Shown piece by piece: positions 30,001 through 42,882 of a stretch of 64,000 nucleotides of DNA (position 1 is its first letter; every line of letters begins with the position of its first letter). The notes under the pieces are model-generated. The model made no database searches and had not been told where the DNA came from. It saw only the letters and a program-made list of their open reading frames with translations. Made by a program: the position numbers and the translations under genes. Source of the stretch: Rhynchonema sp. JSB1_4 (taxonomy: Eukaryota > Nematoda > Chromadorea > Monhysterida > Xyalidae); NCBI GenBank assembly GCA_030248065.1, contig JASAMV010001555.1, positions 33,980 through 97,979 of the forward strand, read 5' to 3'.

Positions 30001-33000
30001 GCGTTGGTGCGAATAAAATTGCAAGAGATTATTGAACTGACAGTAATAATGTTTCAGCGACACGCTGCGCGACAACGACGACTACGTTCTGTTCGACAGT
30101 ACAGATCGAAAGGACCTGTCGGCCAATTTTGTGAGTTGTTTGTGTCGCTCGTTTTTTGTGCTCAGCATTTCTCGTGACTGGCTGATTCGTCTCCTATTCT
30201 GAAATGAACTGATTTCTGGGTATTATGATTTGGTGATTTGCGAAACTTCATCTTTTTCCTAACTGTCGGTTGGCGTTTCGTTTCTAGGTGCTCACACCGT
30301 TTATACTAGATCGCAGTCGGAAAGCACTGCGCAAGGTAACAACTACGCAATTATTGTTGTGGTGTGTTTGTGCAGTAGTGATTGTGTGTTATTTAATGAG
30401 TTAGTTTTGTTGTTGACTATTTTCAATGCTGTGTGAATCTGGACCAGCATTTTTTAAGATGCTTCACGATTATTTCATGGCTGAAAACTATCCCAAACAA
30501 ATGCTATCTGTTCCCAAAAAAATCTGTTGAAAATTTATTCATTTGTTTCAGCTATGCAAACGCCAAGTTAACGGTATCAGACGACTTGCGGCCCATCCTT
30601 CTTTGCCATATTGTGAGTGCAAATTTTGAAACAATGTTTTATTCATATTCGAAATATTATGCAATAAGTCCACAAACAAACAACCATTGACGCGAACCTG
30701 CCTATGCAGACCTATCGGGTGCGTCCGATGGTTCGGTTCGACTTTGGGAGTGGGGCGTTGCTCAACCCCTCCACACGCCGCGCGCAGCTGGTCAGTTTGC
30801 GAAAGTCAGTTGTGCGAGATTCTCCAATAATGGCGGAAAGGTGACCTTGATTTTGTTTACTCGTATTGTACGTGCGAATGGAAAAAAACCGGATTTACAG
30901 TTTCTGGAGGTGGAAAAAACAAAAAACCGCAACCGCTTGGAAACATTTTTTATAAACCTATTTTTCGCACATATTTCGCCAAGTTCAGAGGTCTTTTGGT
31001 GAGACAGAGACCAGCTTTATTCGAAGGCGCGAGAAGTCCCTTATTTCGATCATCCGGGTCGTAATAAGTCAAAAACACTGAGACACCATGACACTGTCTG
31101 TACTAACGTCAACATGGGTCGAAAATACGTTATTTTGGGTTCCCCTGTCCTTTACGGTTCTTTATCTGTTTTTTTTTCAAAGTTTTTTTTCTGAAATTTT
31201 CCCAAAATAATACAAAAAACCGGATTTTCCGCAAGTATAATTTTGTTCTAAGTTTGAATATTAATAAAATTACTAACGTTTTGTTCAATTCAGGTCGGAA
31301 TTATTGACGGTGATGGATGTCTGTGCCTGTGGCAGTCGGGCGGAGGAGCGAACTCGGTGCGACGACCGTATTTTGTGAGTTTTGATTGTGATTATTGACC
31401 TTTCTGAACGGGTTCGTTTTCTTTCACGCATTGGTTGCACTTTGCCCACTTTGGGTATACATACTCAGCTTGAAACATCAACTTTTTACCAGGTGCAATC
31501 TTCACAAATTTGTCCTTGATGCATGCAGTTGTGCACAAGCAGGGGCGTACCTAAAGGTCCAAATTTAGGGGGTGCTGTGGATGAAAAAATCATTTTTATC
31601 TGGTGCTTGTCTCTCCTTTGAAAACTCATTTTTATCCAGTGCTTATTCGAAAATTGGTTTCTGTTAAACTAATTGATGCGCAGGAAGATGAAAGCGCGCT
31701 AACGCGCGAAGATTTGGAACACGTCGGAATTTCTAACTGTCGGAATTCACGAAAAACATGCCCGCGCGATTTTTAAACAAGTGTATCACAACGAAGATGC
31801 CACGAGTCTTTGTTCTTTCTTCGGGCGCTTGGGCGCCCCCTAAACGGCTCGAGGGGGGCTGCGTACTCCTGCGCTACCCCTGGGTATTGAATACGCCCCT
31901 GTGCACAGAACAAAAAAATTAAAAAAAGTTTGACAAGTTCAGAAATGTATTTGATTTCATCTATCCACTTTCAGAACCAGAAATGTCACAGCAAATCGGC
32001 AAGCGAGTTCCAATTCCTGGGCGATTCAAGTTCGCTGATAGTGACGGCGGGCTACGGCGCTGCTGAACACAACCTGGCGCTGTGGGATACGTTATTGCCG
32101 CCGCAGAAGGCCATGATACAAAGTTGGTTGGGGAGGCGCTTTTGTGGGTTGGGGGTTGGGTAGGCTCAGACTGGGAATTTCAGATTGCTTCGCGGTGTTT
32201 TGCGTCGATCGGATTTATGGACTGTTTTATCGATTTATCGACTGCCAGAGTGTCGAAAGAACGATGTAGCGTAAACTAAATTTCATTGATGCTTCATGTT
32301 GGAATGACCACAGCTTTTACGCTGGTCGAAATTAGTATCGTAAACCCATGGTACCACGAAATATGATTCAAACAAAAATTTGCCGTCATTGCCTATAAGC
32401 CCAAACTGGGCAAGTATAACTCCAGCTTAAGTGCTTGCCTCATGTTCATTGCGATCAATGTCAAATACGATATATGACCACAGTCATCGTGACCATATCA
32501 ATTCAGCAGTGATGTAGTTGGGGAATACACCCCCCAACTGCTAGGCAGCTTTCTTGCTCATGAACCCATACCCCAAAACTGGCTAGCTTTCTTGCTCCGG
32601 CCATCAAGTCAAAAGTGTTGATTTTAGTGCTCAAATAACCATTTCATGGGCCAAAATGGTCAAATTCGCTCAAATTTTCTCTCACGTTCACAAAAATACG
32701 CATTTTCAGGTTTATTTTAGCATAATTTCGACCAATTTTTATACCCCTGTTTTTGAATTCGGGACCAATACTGCCCCAAATCGGGGTACCCGGCTAGCTA
32801 GCTAGCTTTCTTGCTCCGACCAACTACATCACTACAGTTCAGTCAGTGACAACCAACCCAGCCATACTCCCGTCACATTCAGGTTGGTCGTGCCATCCCG
32901 AGGGTGCTAGTTGCTGTCTGTACCTGCCAGCCAGCCAAACGCTGTTGTCGGGCGGACGAAACGGGCAAATGTGTTTGTGGGACGTACGGACAAGGCAGTT

Positions 33001-34027
33001 GAGACAAGTCATCAAGGTGCGTGGTTGATTACAGCTAAAGTATAGTTGCAATTTTTCCGGAAAAATATATTTACTGAAAAAAGTTTTTTCGTGAAAAAAT
33101 CGTTTTTATTTGTGAAAAACCCGTTTTTTTCGATATTTTTTCGAGCCAACTTTGGGCACCGTGTGTATTTGGCACATTATGCGCTAAAATTGGTGTATAA
33201 AAAATAATCCTGTTAAGAAAGTGCGAATAAAAGTCATAACAGTGCTGAAAATCACTTGAAAAAGTATGTTTCTGCAATAAAATCAGGTTGTTTCCTACAA
33301 TTTTTACACTTTTTCGGAAAAGTTAATTTTTGCAGAAAAATATATTTATCTGCTAAAGTGTAGTTAATTACCCCAATTGTGCAAAGTAATACGTACGTAA
33401 ATCTCAGGGTCGTTCATTTCCGTTGTATTACATAATGGCTGTGGTGAACCTTGAGCAAACCAGCAAATATGCGTACTTGATGTTTCACAGGCGTTCGACA
33501 GTGCCACGGTGAAAACGATGACATCGGATCCGGCTGGCGAATTTTTGGTGGCCGGCAGCTCGGATGGCGATATCAAGGTTGGTTCGGGTATGAAATGCCC
33601 GTGTCTTGTTGTTGAATCTGCACCTTTACATTTAGGTAGCTTAGACCAGAGTATTTGGTTTCCATTTTTTGAGGTTTTATTTCCAGCAGTTAGTAGTAAC
33701 AATCAATTACCGGGTCGAAACGGACAACCAAAAAGCACATTCATTTTTCACCTGTGTTCTCATCTTCCCACAAAAAACCACTTTCCTCCACATCAACCCC
33801 CCTTACCCCAATTCCAGATCTGGTCAGCGGGTGTGAATCCGCAATTGGTCTACACGCTAACCGGTGAGCACACGAACAAAAGTGGTTTCTCGCTGCGTCA
33901 AGTTGGCGCGTCGACCGTGACCGGGGTGCAACAATTGTATGTGGACAGTCAGAATCGATTGTACAGCAGCGGGGGCGACTGTTCGTTGAAGCTCAGGTCG
34001 TTGCCCTCGATTTTGGATACATTATGA
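52..34027 (+). CDS. DMXL2: DMXL/rabconnectin-3-alpha homologue, 3' part of gene (53 exons, 5' end outside window)
   Basis: DMX-like proteins are very large WD40 scaffolds which, with rabconnectin-3-beta (WDR7) and Rogdi, form the metazoan RAVE-like complex that assembles the V-ATPase on endosomes and synaptic vesicles. The exons listed in the six block entries join in one frame to 2,230 codons plus stop (6,694 nt, first base completing a codon). Family hallmarks appear in the expected order: VCVYECESTGG, HLDWISTEDGSHVLT, LSWVRDGVLVIGMESEMRVY, MLPQYHPKQLMELMNAGK, KWRKAALKNAF, LEPNNTPF and C-terminal WD40 blades (SGASDGSVRLWEWG, LLSGGRNGQMCLWD). Vertebrate DMXL proteins have about 3,000 residues, so the N-terminal WD40 third must lie left of the window. 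Stop is TGA at 34,025-34,027. The family is secure. DMXL1 versus DMXL2 is not meaningful in an invertebrate with one gene (fly name Rbcn-3A). Confidence 0.95.
3506..3922. mobile_element. hAT-like MITE, 417 bp, in DMXL intron
   Basis: Terminal inverted repeats CAGTGGTGTCGTTGGG / CAACGACACCACTG, flanked on both sides by the exact 8-bp duplication GTTAGAAG (3498-3505 and 3923-3930). Interior is G-run rich with repeated GGTATGGGAAAT blocks and shares them with the elements at 27,221 and 52,141. No transposase coding. Confidence 0.9.
3931..4310. repeat. inverted GTACCCGACAGCC repeat next to the hAT MITE
   Basis: Begins against the right target duplication of the neighbouring MITE. A G-run followed by GGTACCCGACAGCC near 3,940 reappears inverted as GGCTGTCGGGTACC near 4,202, and CCGACACC/CCGACATC recurs several times. 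Looks like another non-coding foldback element; I could not define its ends. Confidence 0.4.
4726..8914 (+). CDS. DMXL2: DMXL exon block B: entry into the Rav1-like core
   Basis: Exons 4726-4831, 5186-5325, 6162-6380, 7025-7166, 7599-7686, 7868-8030, 8301-8324 and 8799-8914; all phases fit. They encode LSWVRDGVLVIGMESEMRVY, a low-complexity Ala/Thr/Ser linker, the DEGLFE-AARWANPMLPQYHPKQ segment that begins the Rav1 C-terminal homology region, IPPLPLYALLAADDD, and an acidic stretch (DDMLDDDDESEEN). The 8301 exon is only 24 nt (KSSRKQKT). A further in-frame 15-nt candidate microexon (6606-6620, QVGGT) has an AG acceptor and GTGAGT donor. The family alignment joins LFE directly to AAR, so I treat it as optional. 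Confidence 0.9.
5635..6060. mobile_element. hAT-like MITE, 426 bp, in DMXL intron
   Basis: Ends CAGTGGTGTCGTTGGG and CCCAACGACACCACTG; flanks CTGAAGAT and GTGAAGAT agree in 7 of 8 bases. The interior (repeated GGATACCGGATACCC) is unrelated to the 3,506 copy although the ends are the same. Confidence 0.87.
7203..7547. mobile_element. hAT-like MITE, 345 bp, in DMXL intron
   Basis: Ends CAGTGGTGTAGCTACCC and GCTACACCAATG; flanks GCTGCCGT and CCTGCCGT agree in 7 of 8. Interior carries several ACCTACTGTACC blocks. Confidence 0.82.
9345..14421 (+). CDS. DMXL2: DMXL exon block C: Rav1-like alpha-helical core
   Basis: Exons 9345-9457, 9598-9696, 9896-10074, 10388-10518, 10915-11055, 13065-13230, 13571-13837 and 14188-14421. 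Two donors are set by phase rather than looks. At 10,518 the site is TTG|GTAGGT, because the next downstream GT would leave an in-frame TAG. At 11,055 it is CAA|GTTGGT. The products give GVAW-WVNNQSTLR and HLFK-SIQNSKMAEFF, both matching the family. Conserved pieces include SSVDQMHLLALADTL, CGLRFLMAMKQHEYLL, SHIIWAFHSETEAELFNCIP, KWRKAALKNAFVLMSKQRFE, LAIVIVRLYE and FYFYSYLRSHPLVVRQRL. Helical solenoid of the RAVE core. Confidence 0.93.
11414..12957. mobile_element. TTAA-flanked element (1.54 kb) containing a nested foldback element
   Basis: AGGGCTCGGGACA at 11,414 is mirrored by TGTCCCGAGCCCT ending at 12,957, extending to about 40 bp of inverted similarity. Both ends sit next to TTAA (11,410-11,413 and 12,958-12,961), the piggyBac-type target site. 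Inside, 11,594-12,665 is a second inverted-repeat element (AGGGTGCGAAACGTTCC ... TTTCGCACCCT) with arms of roughly 230 bp and an internal palindromic region near 12,040-12,210. A C-run/A-run stretch at 11,455-11,590 separates the two left ends. No coding seen. Confidence 0.7.
14611..14885. mobile_element. Tc1/mariner-like MITE, about 275 bp
   Basis: TTGGTCGCACAATGACC... at the left is repeated inverted at 14,858-14,885, giving arms of about 28 bp ending TTATAAGAATT. Flanked by TA on both sides. In DMXL intron 14,422-15,331. Confidence 0.7.
15332..18967 (+). CDS. DMXL2: DMXL exon block D: acidic linkers and second helical segment
   Basis: Exons 15332-15469, 15795-15882, 16018-16143, 16412-16560, 17165-17324, 17583-17688, 17897-18081, 18465-18631 and 18882-18967, all phase-compatible. 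They encode GCAMLGLDVLSRLPKS, a long Ser/Pro/acidic linker (KWSDGEDTASSGDEGG), DVLAQQMKFVCCLKMFLEEL, LRSQLYVWLEHEVGVL, RRRRWLWRNQQLLRTLAAYC and LSQCLSACVYESLAEL. The last exon ends in phase 2. Its partner begins at 23,654, on the far side of a 4.4-kb transposon. Confidence 0.92.
20840..21445 (+). pseudogene. captured two-exon gene fragment inside the transposon loop, function unknown
   Basis: First piece (about 20,840-20,998) follows a TGCAG acceptor, encodes DNYGKFLIVGMDVYAVADLD onward and ends at AA|GTACGT. Second piece starts after TTTCAG at 21,194 and joins in phase, giving NVKCVVQHTTVGLEKPRNLE and a Lys/Asp-rich stretch (KIKIVKDKDGKDKTIEYWD). Around 21,320 a one-base frame change is needed to continue as DIAYVACENGWVLLDDFQLP; this continuation runs to the insertion point of the hairpin MITE at 21,445. 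No start, no stop in frame, no family recognised. Splice signals on both sides argue for capture of genomic rather than processed DNA. Confidence 0.5.
21445..21617. mobile_element. Harbinger-like hairpin MITE, copy 1
   Basis: GGGTGGAATTTTCGAAACGG at the left, and its imperfect complement ending ATATCACCC at the right; flanked by GTT on both sides (3-bp duplication). Contains GGTGTAAAGGTCAGTTGGG and a central GTGAAACATT...AATGTTTCA. Nested inside the hAT element. Confidence 0.75.
23654..27186 (+). CDS. DMXL2: DMXL exon block E: helical and proline-rich region after the big intron
   Basis: Exons 23654-23736, 23816-23963, 24056-24165, 24420-24575, 24859-25013, 25634-25780, 26402-26513, 26624-26727 and 26962-27186. 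The 23654 exon lies only 50 bp beyond the transposon end. It restores phase between 18,967 and 23,816 and gives SKWP-GVETLVAVM, equivalent to the KWPGV of vertebrate DMXL. Later parts: RLAAHQIDSRMFAVIFGGGG, a polyproline/Ser-rich linker, an acidic run (SEESEGEEEE), EHLDPESYAWKILRLVLVRQ, LDNWQRTLELDL and LEPNNTPF to VRRLWAYLVRQE. Confidence 0.92.
27221..28808. mobile_element. hAT-like element, 1.59 kb, in DMXL intron
   Basis: Left end CAGTGGTGTAGCTGGG, right end CAACGACACCACTG; flanks TTTCGAAC (27,213-27,220) and TTTGGAAC (28,809-28,816) agree in 7 of 8. Interior carries two related blocks (27,350-27,600 and 28,530-28,800) of the same GGTATGGGAAAT sequence seen at 3,506, separated by about 0.75 kb of unrelated DNA. 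Longer than its MITE relatives, but I see no transposase. Confidence 0.75.
28981..29135. repeat. truncated hairpin MITE (copy 3) running into a C-run
   Basis: GGGTGATATTTTCGAAACG through GGTCGGTGGAAAGC matches the left arm of the 21,445 and 42,484 copies. After about 50 bp the match ends in a G/C-rich stretch and then an extended run of C with occasional T and A (29,080-29,125). The right arm is missing. Confidence 0.6.
29292..34027 (+). CDS. DMXL2: DMXL exon block F: C-terminal WD40 repeats and stop
   Basis: Exons 29292-29399, 29714-29847, 30058-30130, 30288-30335, 30552-30612, 30710-30840, 31294-31374, 31975-32122, 32883-33016, 33491-33577 and 33818-34027. The product runs ITAFAVSY, RELQEMDVSSIL, RRLAAHPSLPY-YLSGASDGSVRLWEWG, VGIIDGDGCLCLWQ, LIVTAGYGAAEHNLALWD, TLLSGGRNGQMCLWD, FLVAGSSDGDIKIWS and LYSSGGDCSLKLRSLP. 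These are successive WD40 blades, each ending WD/WE/WQ/WS. Length and end match the family C-terminus. Confidence 0.95.
31540..31901. mobile_element. hAT MITE with CAGGGGCGTA ends, 362 bp
   Basis: Ends CAGGGGCGTACC and ATACGCCCCTG, a classic animal hAT terminus; flanks TGCACAAG and TGCACAGA share the first six bases. In DMXL intron 31,375-31,974. Confidence 0.85.
32507..32834. mobile_element. hAT-like MITE, about 328 bp
   Basis: Ends CAGTGATGTAGTTGGG and CCAACTACATCACTA; flanks CAATTCAG and CAGTTCAG agree in 7 of 8. Contains CTAGCTTTCTTGCTCCG twice, also present inverted in the partial copy near 38,800. In DMXL intron 32,123-32,882. Confidence 0.8.
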
Positions 34028-35413
34028 CACACTTGATTGAAGCTGGGGTCTGACTTACAATCCTAACTGATTGGTAGTGTCATTGTCAGATATTACTGTG
34101 TTCCTGGGAACAAAATTACTGTACCATGTATTGCTATGTAAAACTACTATTTTGAGGGTTGCGTGATTCTATGCAAACAAAGATGACGGTAGGGCTCTAT
34201 GTGAATGTAGTTTGTTGGCGTGACACATGTTCAACGGAGTTTTGATTCACTTACTGTACACTGCGCACTCATTATTTTTCAACAATTTTATGATTATGAG
34301 TGTATATACCTTGTTCAGTTCCTAATGTACCAACCCTTTCCACTATAACTAGTCACCAAGATTCAATACGCGTCGCGCTATCTGTTTCTTCGTTTCTTTT
34401 AGCTTTTTGTCAGAGTTTATAACCAAAATGTATGTTTCGATTAATTTGTTGGCTTTCGATACAATTTGTTGCGAAATTACAACTTATTGCAGTCTGACTG
34501 TGTATATGTACATGTTGCGTAGTGCGCTTTCAGTGTATTGTGTGTGGTTCCGAAAAAATTTTTCTTTTTTTATTGTTGTTTTTTAAACGTTAGGTTTCGA
34601 TTTTGTTGAAACATTATTCACTTTTTTTTGTTCTGCATTGGTTGATTTTATTTATCCGATCTTCTGTGTTGCTCTGTATTATTGTGATATAAACCGCAAT
34701 CCTGTTACTCGTGTATTTATTTCGTCTGTGAGTTGTGGTAGTTTAGCGCTTCAAACAATTCCGTGTTTTTAGACTTTGATGCTCATTTCAAAGTCGCTTT
34801 CCGGTCCCAAGCTTAACAAAATAATCTATTGATTTTTGGTTGATTTCATTTATAAGCGGATTTTTTGTGCGAAATCTTTACATAATTAATTTTCTTGATG
34901 ATATTTCGTTTTGTGGACTGGTGTTGCACCTATTGTGCCATCTTTAAAGATGTGGAATGTACTGAATTACAGTATTTGTTCGTAATATTGGGAATTTATC
35001 CCTTTGTTCTTTCTAACCACATAAGTTTATGCAGTTGCGAGTTTTCGTTTTGTTTGTGATTGATAATTTGGTGCCGTGCGTGCGATAATTCTACATCTTT
35101 ATTGAATACCCATATATTCAAAACTGTTTCTTCAATGCAGTAATCCCCGTGTGTTGTACCGTGCTGGTTGTATTGTTGTGTTAGTGTTTTTGTTTGCCTA
35201 GCGACCGTAGTCCATTAATAATTATTATCATTATCATAATTGTTACTATTGATATAAATAAAAGGAAATTCTTAAAAAAATGCGTGATTGATTTCAATCT
35301 TAACAATGGTCTCTCCATTTATCTTATCTTATATGTGAATCTTAGTGTGTTACGTTGCACGAAGAAATTTACACATTTTCCAGTTACCATTTTATTTGCG
35401 GAATTGCGTCAAA
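34028..35413. other. DMXL 3' UTR and intergenic DNA before AUH
   Basis: A/T-rich, T-run rich, no ORF of note and no transposon ends recognised. An AATAAA at 35,257-35,262 could be the DMXL polyadenylation signal (3' UTR about 1.2 kb) but lies only 150 bp before the AUH start, so the assignment is tentative. No TATA box or other promoter element stands out. Confidence 0.5.
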
Positions 35414-39638
<4,225 letters not shown>

Positions 39639-40069
39639 TTCGGTGATTTTGTTGAGAAGAGAATATTTTTTTGGAAAAAATCATACCGACTTTGCTCTGA
39701 CACGACAAAAACTGATTGCAATATTTTGATGTTGTCATTTTTTGTACATTAAGGTTGATTCCAAGCTGGTGTTCTTTTCGGCTGTGTTTGCTGAAAATCG
39801 CAAATAACTATTTATTGTCTCAAGTTCAGATATTATTTCATGTCATGTTCAAAAATTTGTTGGATCACCACAGTGTTAGTGGCTCAATTGGTGCCTAAAG
39901 GTGTGCACAATCTGAAGAAAGTAGTAAAAATGTTTATCAGTAATTACAATCGTTTTACCTGGTTCATAAACGGCAGCCTACCCGACAGCCTAGATTTTCG
40001 TGCTGTTTTCTTCTCCGTGAAGCGTGAACAACCAGTCGACAGCTCTCTACGCCAGTCCGGTGCAGCGTA
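39639..40069. other. short AUH-ETNK intergenic spacer
   Basis: 431 bp, A/T-rich. The last roughly 100 bp before the kinase ATG (CCGACAGCC...GTGCTGTTTTCTTC...CCAGTCC...GCGTAATG) reappear in diverged form before the second kinase, so the duplication unit includes the proximal promoter or 5' UTR. No clear polyadenylation signal for AUH. Confidence 0.5.
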
Positions 40070-42128
40070 ATGTCAGTTGATCACCCAATCGAATTGCCAT
40101 TGGACAACGATGAGCAGTGCAAGGAACAGGCGTTGCAGATGTTGTACGAATACAAACCGGAATGGAAGGGCAAAGAGCTAGTCTATAAAGTTGGCATTTC
40201 TTACAGAAAATACCTAAACAAAGGACGAAAGGAACCAAAAGTTGGCATATTGATCGTTTCAGTTTTTCACCGCCGGCATTTCCAACAAAATCTTCAGCGT
40301 TTGGCCGGCCAACGAATCCGGTCGGGATCGGGTCATATTTCGTGTTTATGGTCGAAACACGGAACTTCTCGTATCCAGGTGTGAAAGATATTGAGGCTAC
40401 AATTTTTGTAAGAAAACAGCTTCAGCGAGCATCTGTACCTATAGTGGGCTCAGCTGTCTCCAGGCGGACCTTTCATCATCATGGAGATACTGTTTGGTTG
40501 TGTATAATATTAGTACACAAATGGTCCGTGTCTTTCATTATTTAGCTATCGTAAAGCACTTGGTACACAAGTGGCCATCTGGAGATTAGCACTGCCGATT
40601 GATGGAAGTGCACCTTTCGTAACTTTCAAATCTTTGGTATCATTCCCATTCCTGAGCACGTTACAGATCAGCCGAACTTCGCAACTGGCGTCTGTTGGCG
40701 AAACACGGTTTTGCGAGTCCGTTGTACGGCACGTTCACCAATGGCATTGTGTGTGGCTATCAGCCCGGGGTGACGGTGGATGTGAACACGGTCAAAGATG
40801 AAAAGTTGTCAAAGTTGGTTTTGTTTTTTGGTTGAATGTGGAATTCTCGATTTGTGTCAAACATGCTGATTGGACACGATCTGATTAGTCATCATGGTAA
40901 CATGGCTTCAAGCAACGATAGCTCAAGAAGCTAATCCAAGTCACCTAACGATTTTCCATTTCTGTGCGTGAATCACACCCAGTGCACTTGAAACTGTTTG
41001 CGCACTGGTCGCACAAGATTCAGGTTGATCGCCGAACGAATGGCGTTGATGCACATGATCAAAGACGATGAAACATCAGCCAGTCAGCCACCAAGACAGT
41101 GCGAAATATGGGACAAGATATCGTCATTCATTGATGCGATTCCTGAGCGCCTTGCGGACGAACAAAAGCAAAAACGGTAAGTTATGTTGTGTTATCTATT
41201 TTATGTTTTGCTGAACATTCACAAATAATTCAGTTTTGCTGCCACATTCCCGAATCACGACGAGTTGCGACAACGTTTGAATGCGATACGAAACATCAGC
41301 GAACAACTGGGCAGCACGGTGGTGTTCTGTCACAACGATCTGTTGTTGAACAATATTATCTACGATGAATGCACTGGTTTGTTGGTTGGCTGGCTTGCTG
41401 ATGTTTCCCTGATTGTGCATACAAAGCGCGTGGTTTCAGATTCGATCAATTTCATCGACTACGAGTATGGCTGCTACAACTATCAGGCGTTTGACATTGC
41501 CAACCATTTCTGTGAATACGCCGGTCTGTTTACGTAAGACAGCAGCTCGCTCTTGGTTGGTCAGATTCAAGTTCAAATCCGTCCAATCGCAGGCGTCGAC
41601 GATATCGATTTCTCGCTCTATCCATCAACCAGCTATCAGTTTGTGTGGTTGCGACACTATCTGACCACCTGGCACGCTGCCAATAAAATGGCCGGTCCCA
41701 CAGACCGAGATGTGCAACGACTGTTCATACAAGTGAATAAAATGGCACATGTGAGTGCTGCATTAGTGATGTTGCAAAGTTCAATTCGTAAATATCGTGA
41801 TGATTTTTTTTCAGAAAAAAGAATGGAATGGTATATTATCATACAATATCACATAATAACTCGTTCCCTCTTTGCACTCAGGTTCCCCACTTCTTGTGGT
41901 CACTATGGTCAATCGTGCAAGCCCATAACTCGACGATTGATTTCGATTTCTTGCAGTGAGTCGTGCTTCTGACGTGATTGATTCATGTAAAGTGTTTCAC
42001 AGGCGATGTTTCACTCGTCAATGTTCAGGTACGGAATCGATCGGTGGCAAGAGGGTGAGCGATTGAGGGCGAAATTCGAAAAACTGTCCATTGATGATCT
42101 AAGCGCGATTTCACTTATTGACAATTGA
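40070..42128 (+). CDS. ETNK: ethanolamine kinase, tandem copy A
   Basis: Exons 40070-40189, 40263-40378, 40667-40813, 41024-41176, 41234-41376, 41440-41523, 41593-41750, 41882-41955 and 42029-42128 give 364 residues plus stop. Catalyses ATP-dependent phosphorylation of ethanolamine, first step of the CDP-ethanolamine route to phosphatidylethanolamine; cytosolic. FFTAGISNKIFSVW is the ATP-binding loop region of choline/ethanolamine kinases. CHNDLLLNNIIYDE is the Brenner motif with catalytic Asp and metal-binding Asn. FIDYEYGCYNYQAFDIANHF is the choline-kinase motif. The EYAG-VDDIDFSLYP junction and the compact N-terminus favour ETNK over choline kinase. Donor after exon 6 is GCCG|GTCTGT, chosen by phase. 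All key residues present. Confidence 0.94.
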
Positions 42129-42882
42129 ATACAAGTTGTTCATATCAGTCATCTTTAGCTCTTGTGATTGTCTATCTGCACAAGTGGTTTTGATGTGGTC
42201 TTATTTTATGCTTTTGCATTTTCAAAATACACCGGTTGAGTTTCATTTTGAACGCTCGTTTTGACGGTTTGATTTTGATTGCCAATTTGTTAGTTTTATC
42301 TATGGATGGTGCGATCCCTTCAATATATCGCTTTCGGCGCGGTGGGTGATAACTTGGTATTGGTCGCACTGTATGAAATGCTTGCATTTCCTGTTTCCCG
42401 GCTTAGCACACCAATCCTACATACGTATAATACATTCTATTTTTGCGAAATTAGGGAATAGGAATTTTTTTTGTTTTTTCTTAGGGTGGAATTTTCGAAA
42501 CGGTGTAAAGGTCAGTTGGGCGTAAAGGTCAGTGTAAAGTTCGGTCGAAAGCTCGGTCGGCGAAGCTCGGTGTAAACGTGAAACATTGCCTGTTATTAAC
42601 GTGGAATGTTTCAAGTTTACACCGAGGTCTATCACACGGAGCTGTCGACCGAGCTTTCCACCGACCTTTACACCCAACTGACCTTTACACCGTTTCGAAA
42701 ATATCACCCTTATTCATTGACTGTCTAAATTGCATGGAGGCCTTGTGCCAAAAAACTAACTGGGCATGACGATATTTGCAAAACAGCGGGCAGCCCTCCC
42801 GACAGCTAAGTGCTGTTTTCTCATTGAAATGTGAACCTTATAACCGCATTAACACAACTTGTTGCCAGTCCCGTGTGGCGTA
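42129..42882. other. spacer between the two ethanolamine kinase genes
   Basis: 754 bp. Holds the hairpin MITE at 42,484-42,709 and, directly before the second gene, about 100 bp that resemble the region before the first. Otherwise A/T-rich with no ORF of interest. Confidence 0.5.
42484..42709. mobile_element. Harbinger-like hairpin MITE, copy 2 (full length)
   Basis: GGGTGGAATTTTCGAAACGG ... CCGTTTCGAAAATATCACCC flanked by TTA on both sides (42,481-42,483 and 42,710-42,712). The two arms are near-complements over about 100 bp, so the single strand folds into one hairpin around a GTTATTAAC centre. Shares over 130 bp with the 21,445 copy. Confidence 0.82.

Noticed and set aside
33017..33360. 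Repeated GAAAAATATATTTA and GCTAAAGTGTAGTT in a DMXL intron
   Set aside because: A/T-rich near-repeats without definable ends or duplications; cannot separate from composition.
40050..40073. GGTGCAG just before the ETNK copy A ATG as a trans-splice acceptor
   Set aside because: Not conserved before copy B, and similar AG sites occur by chance; no spliced-leader gene seen.
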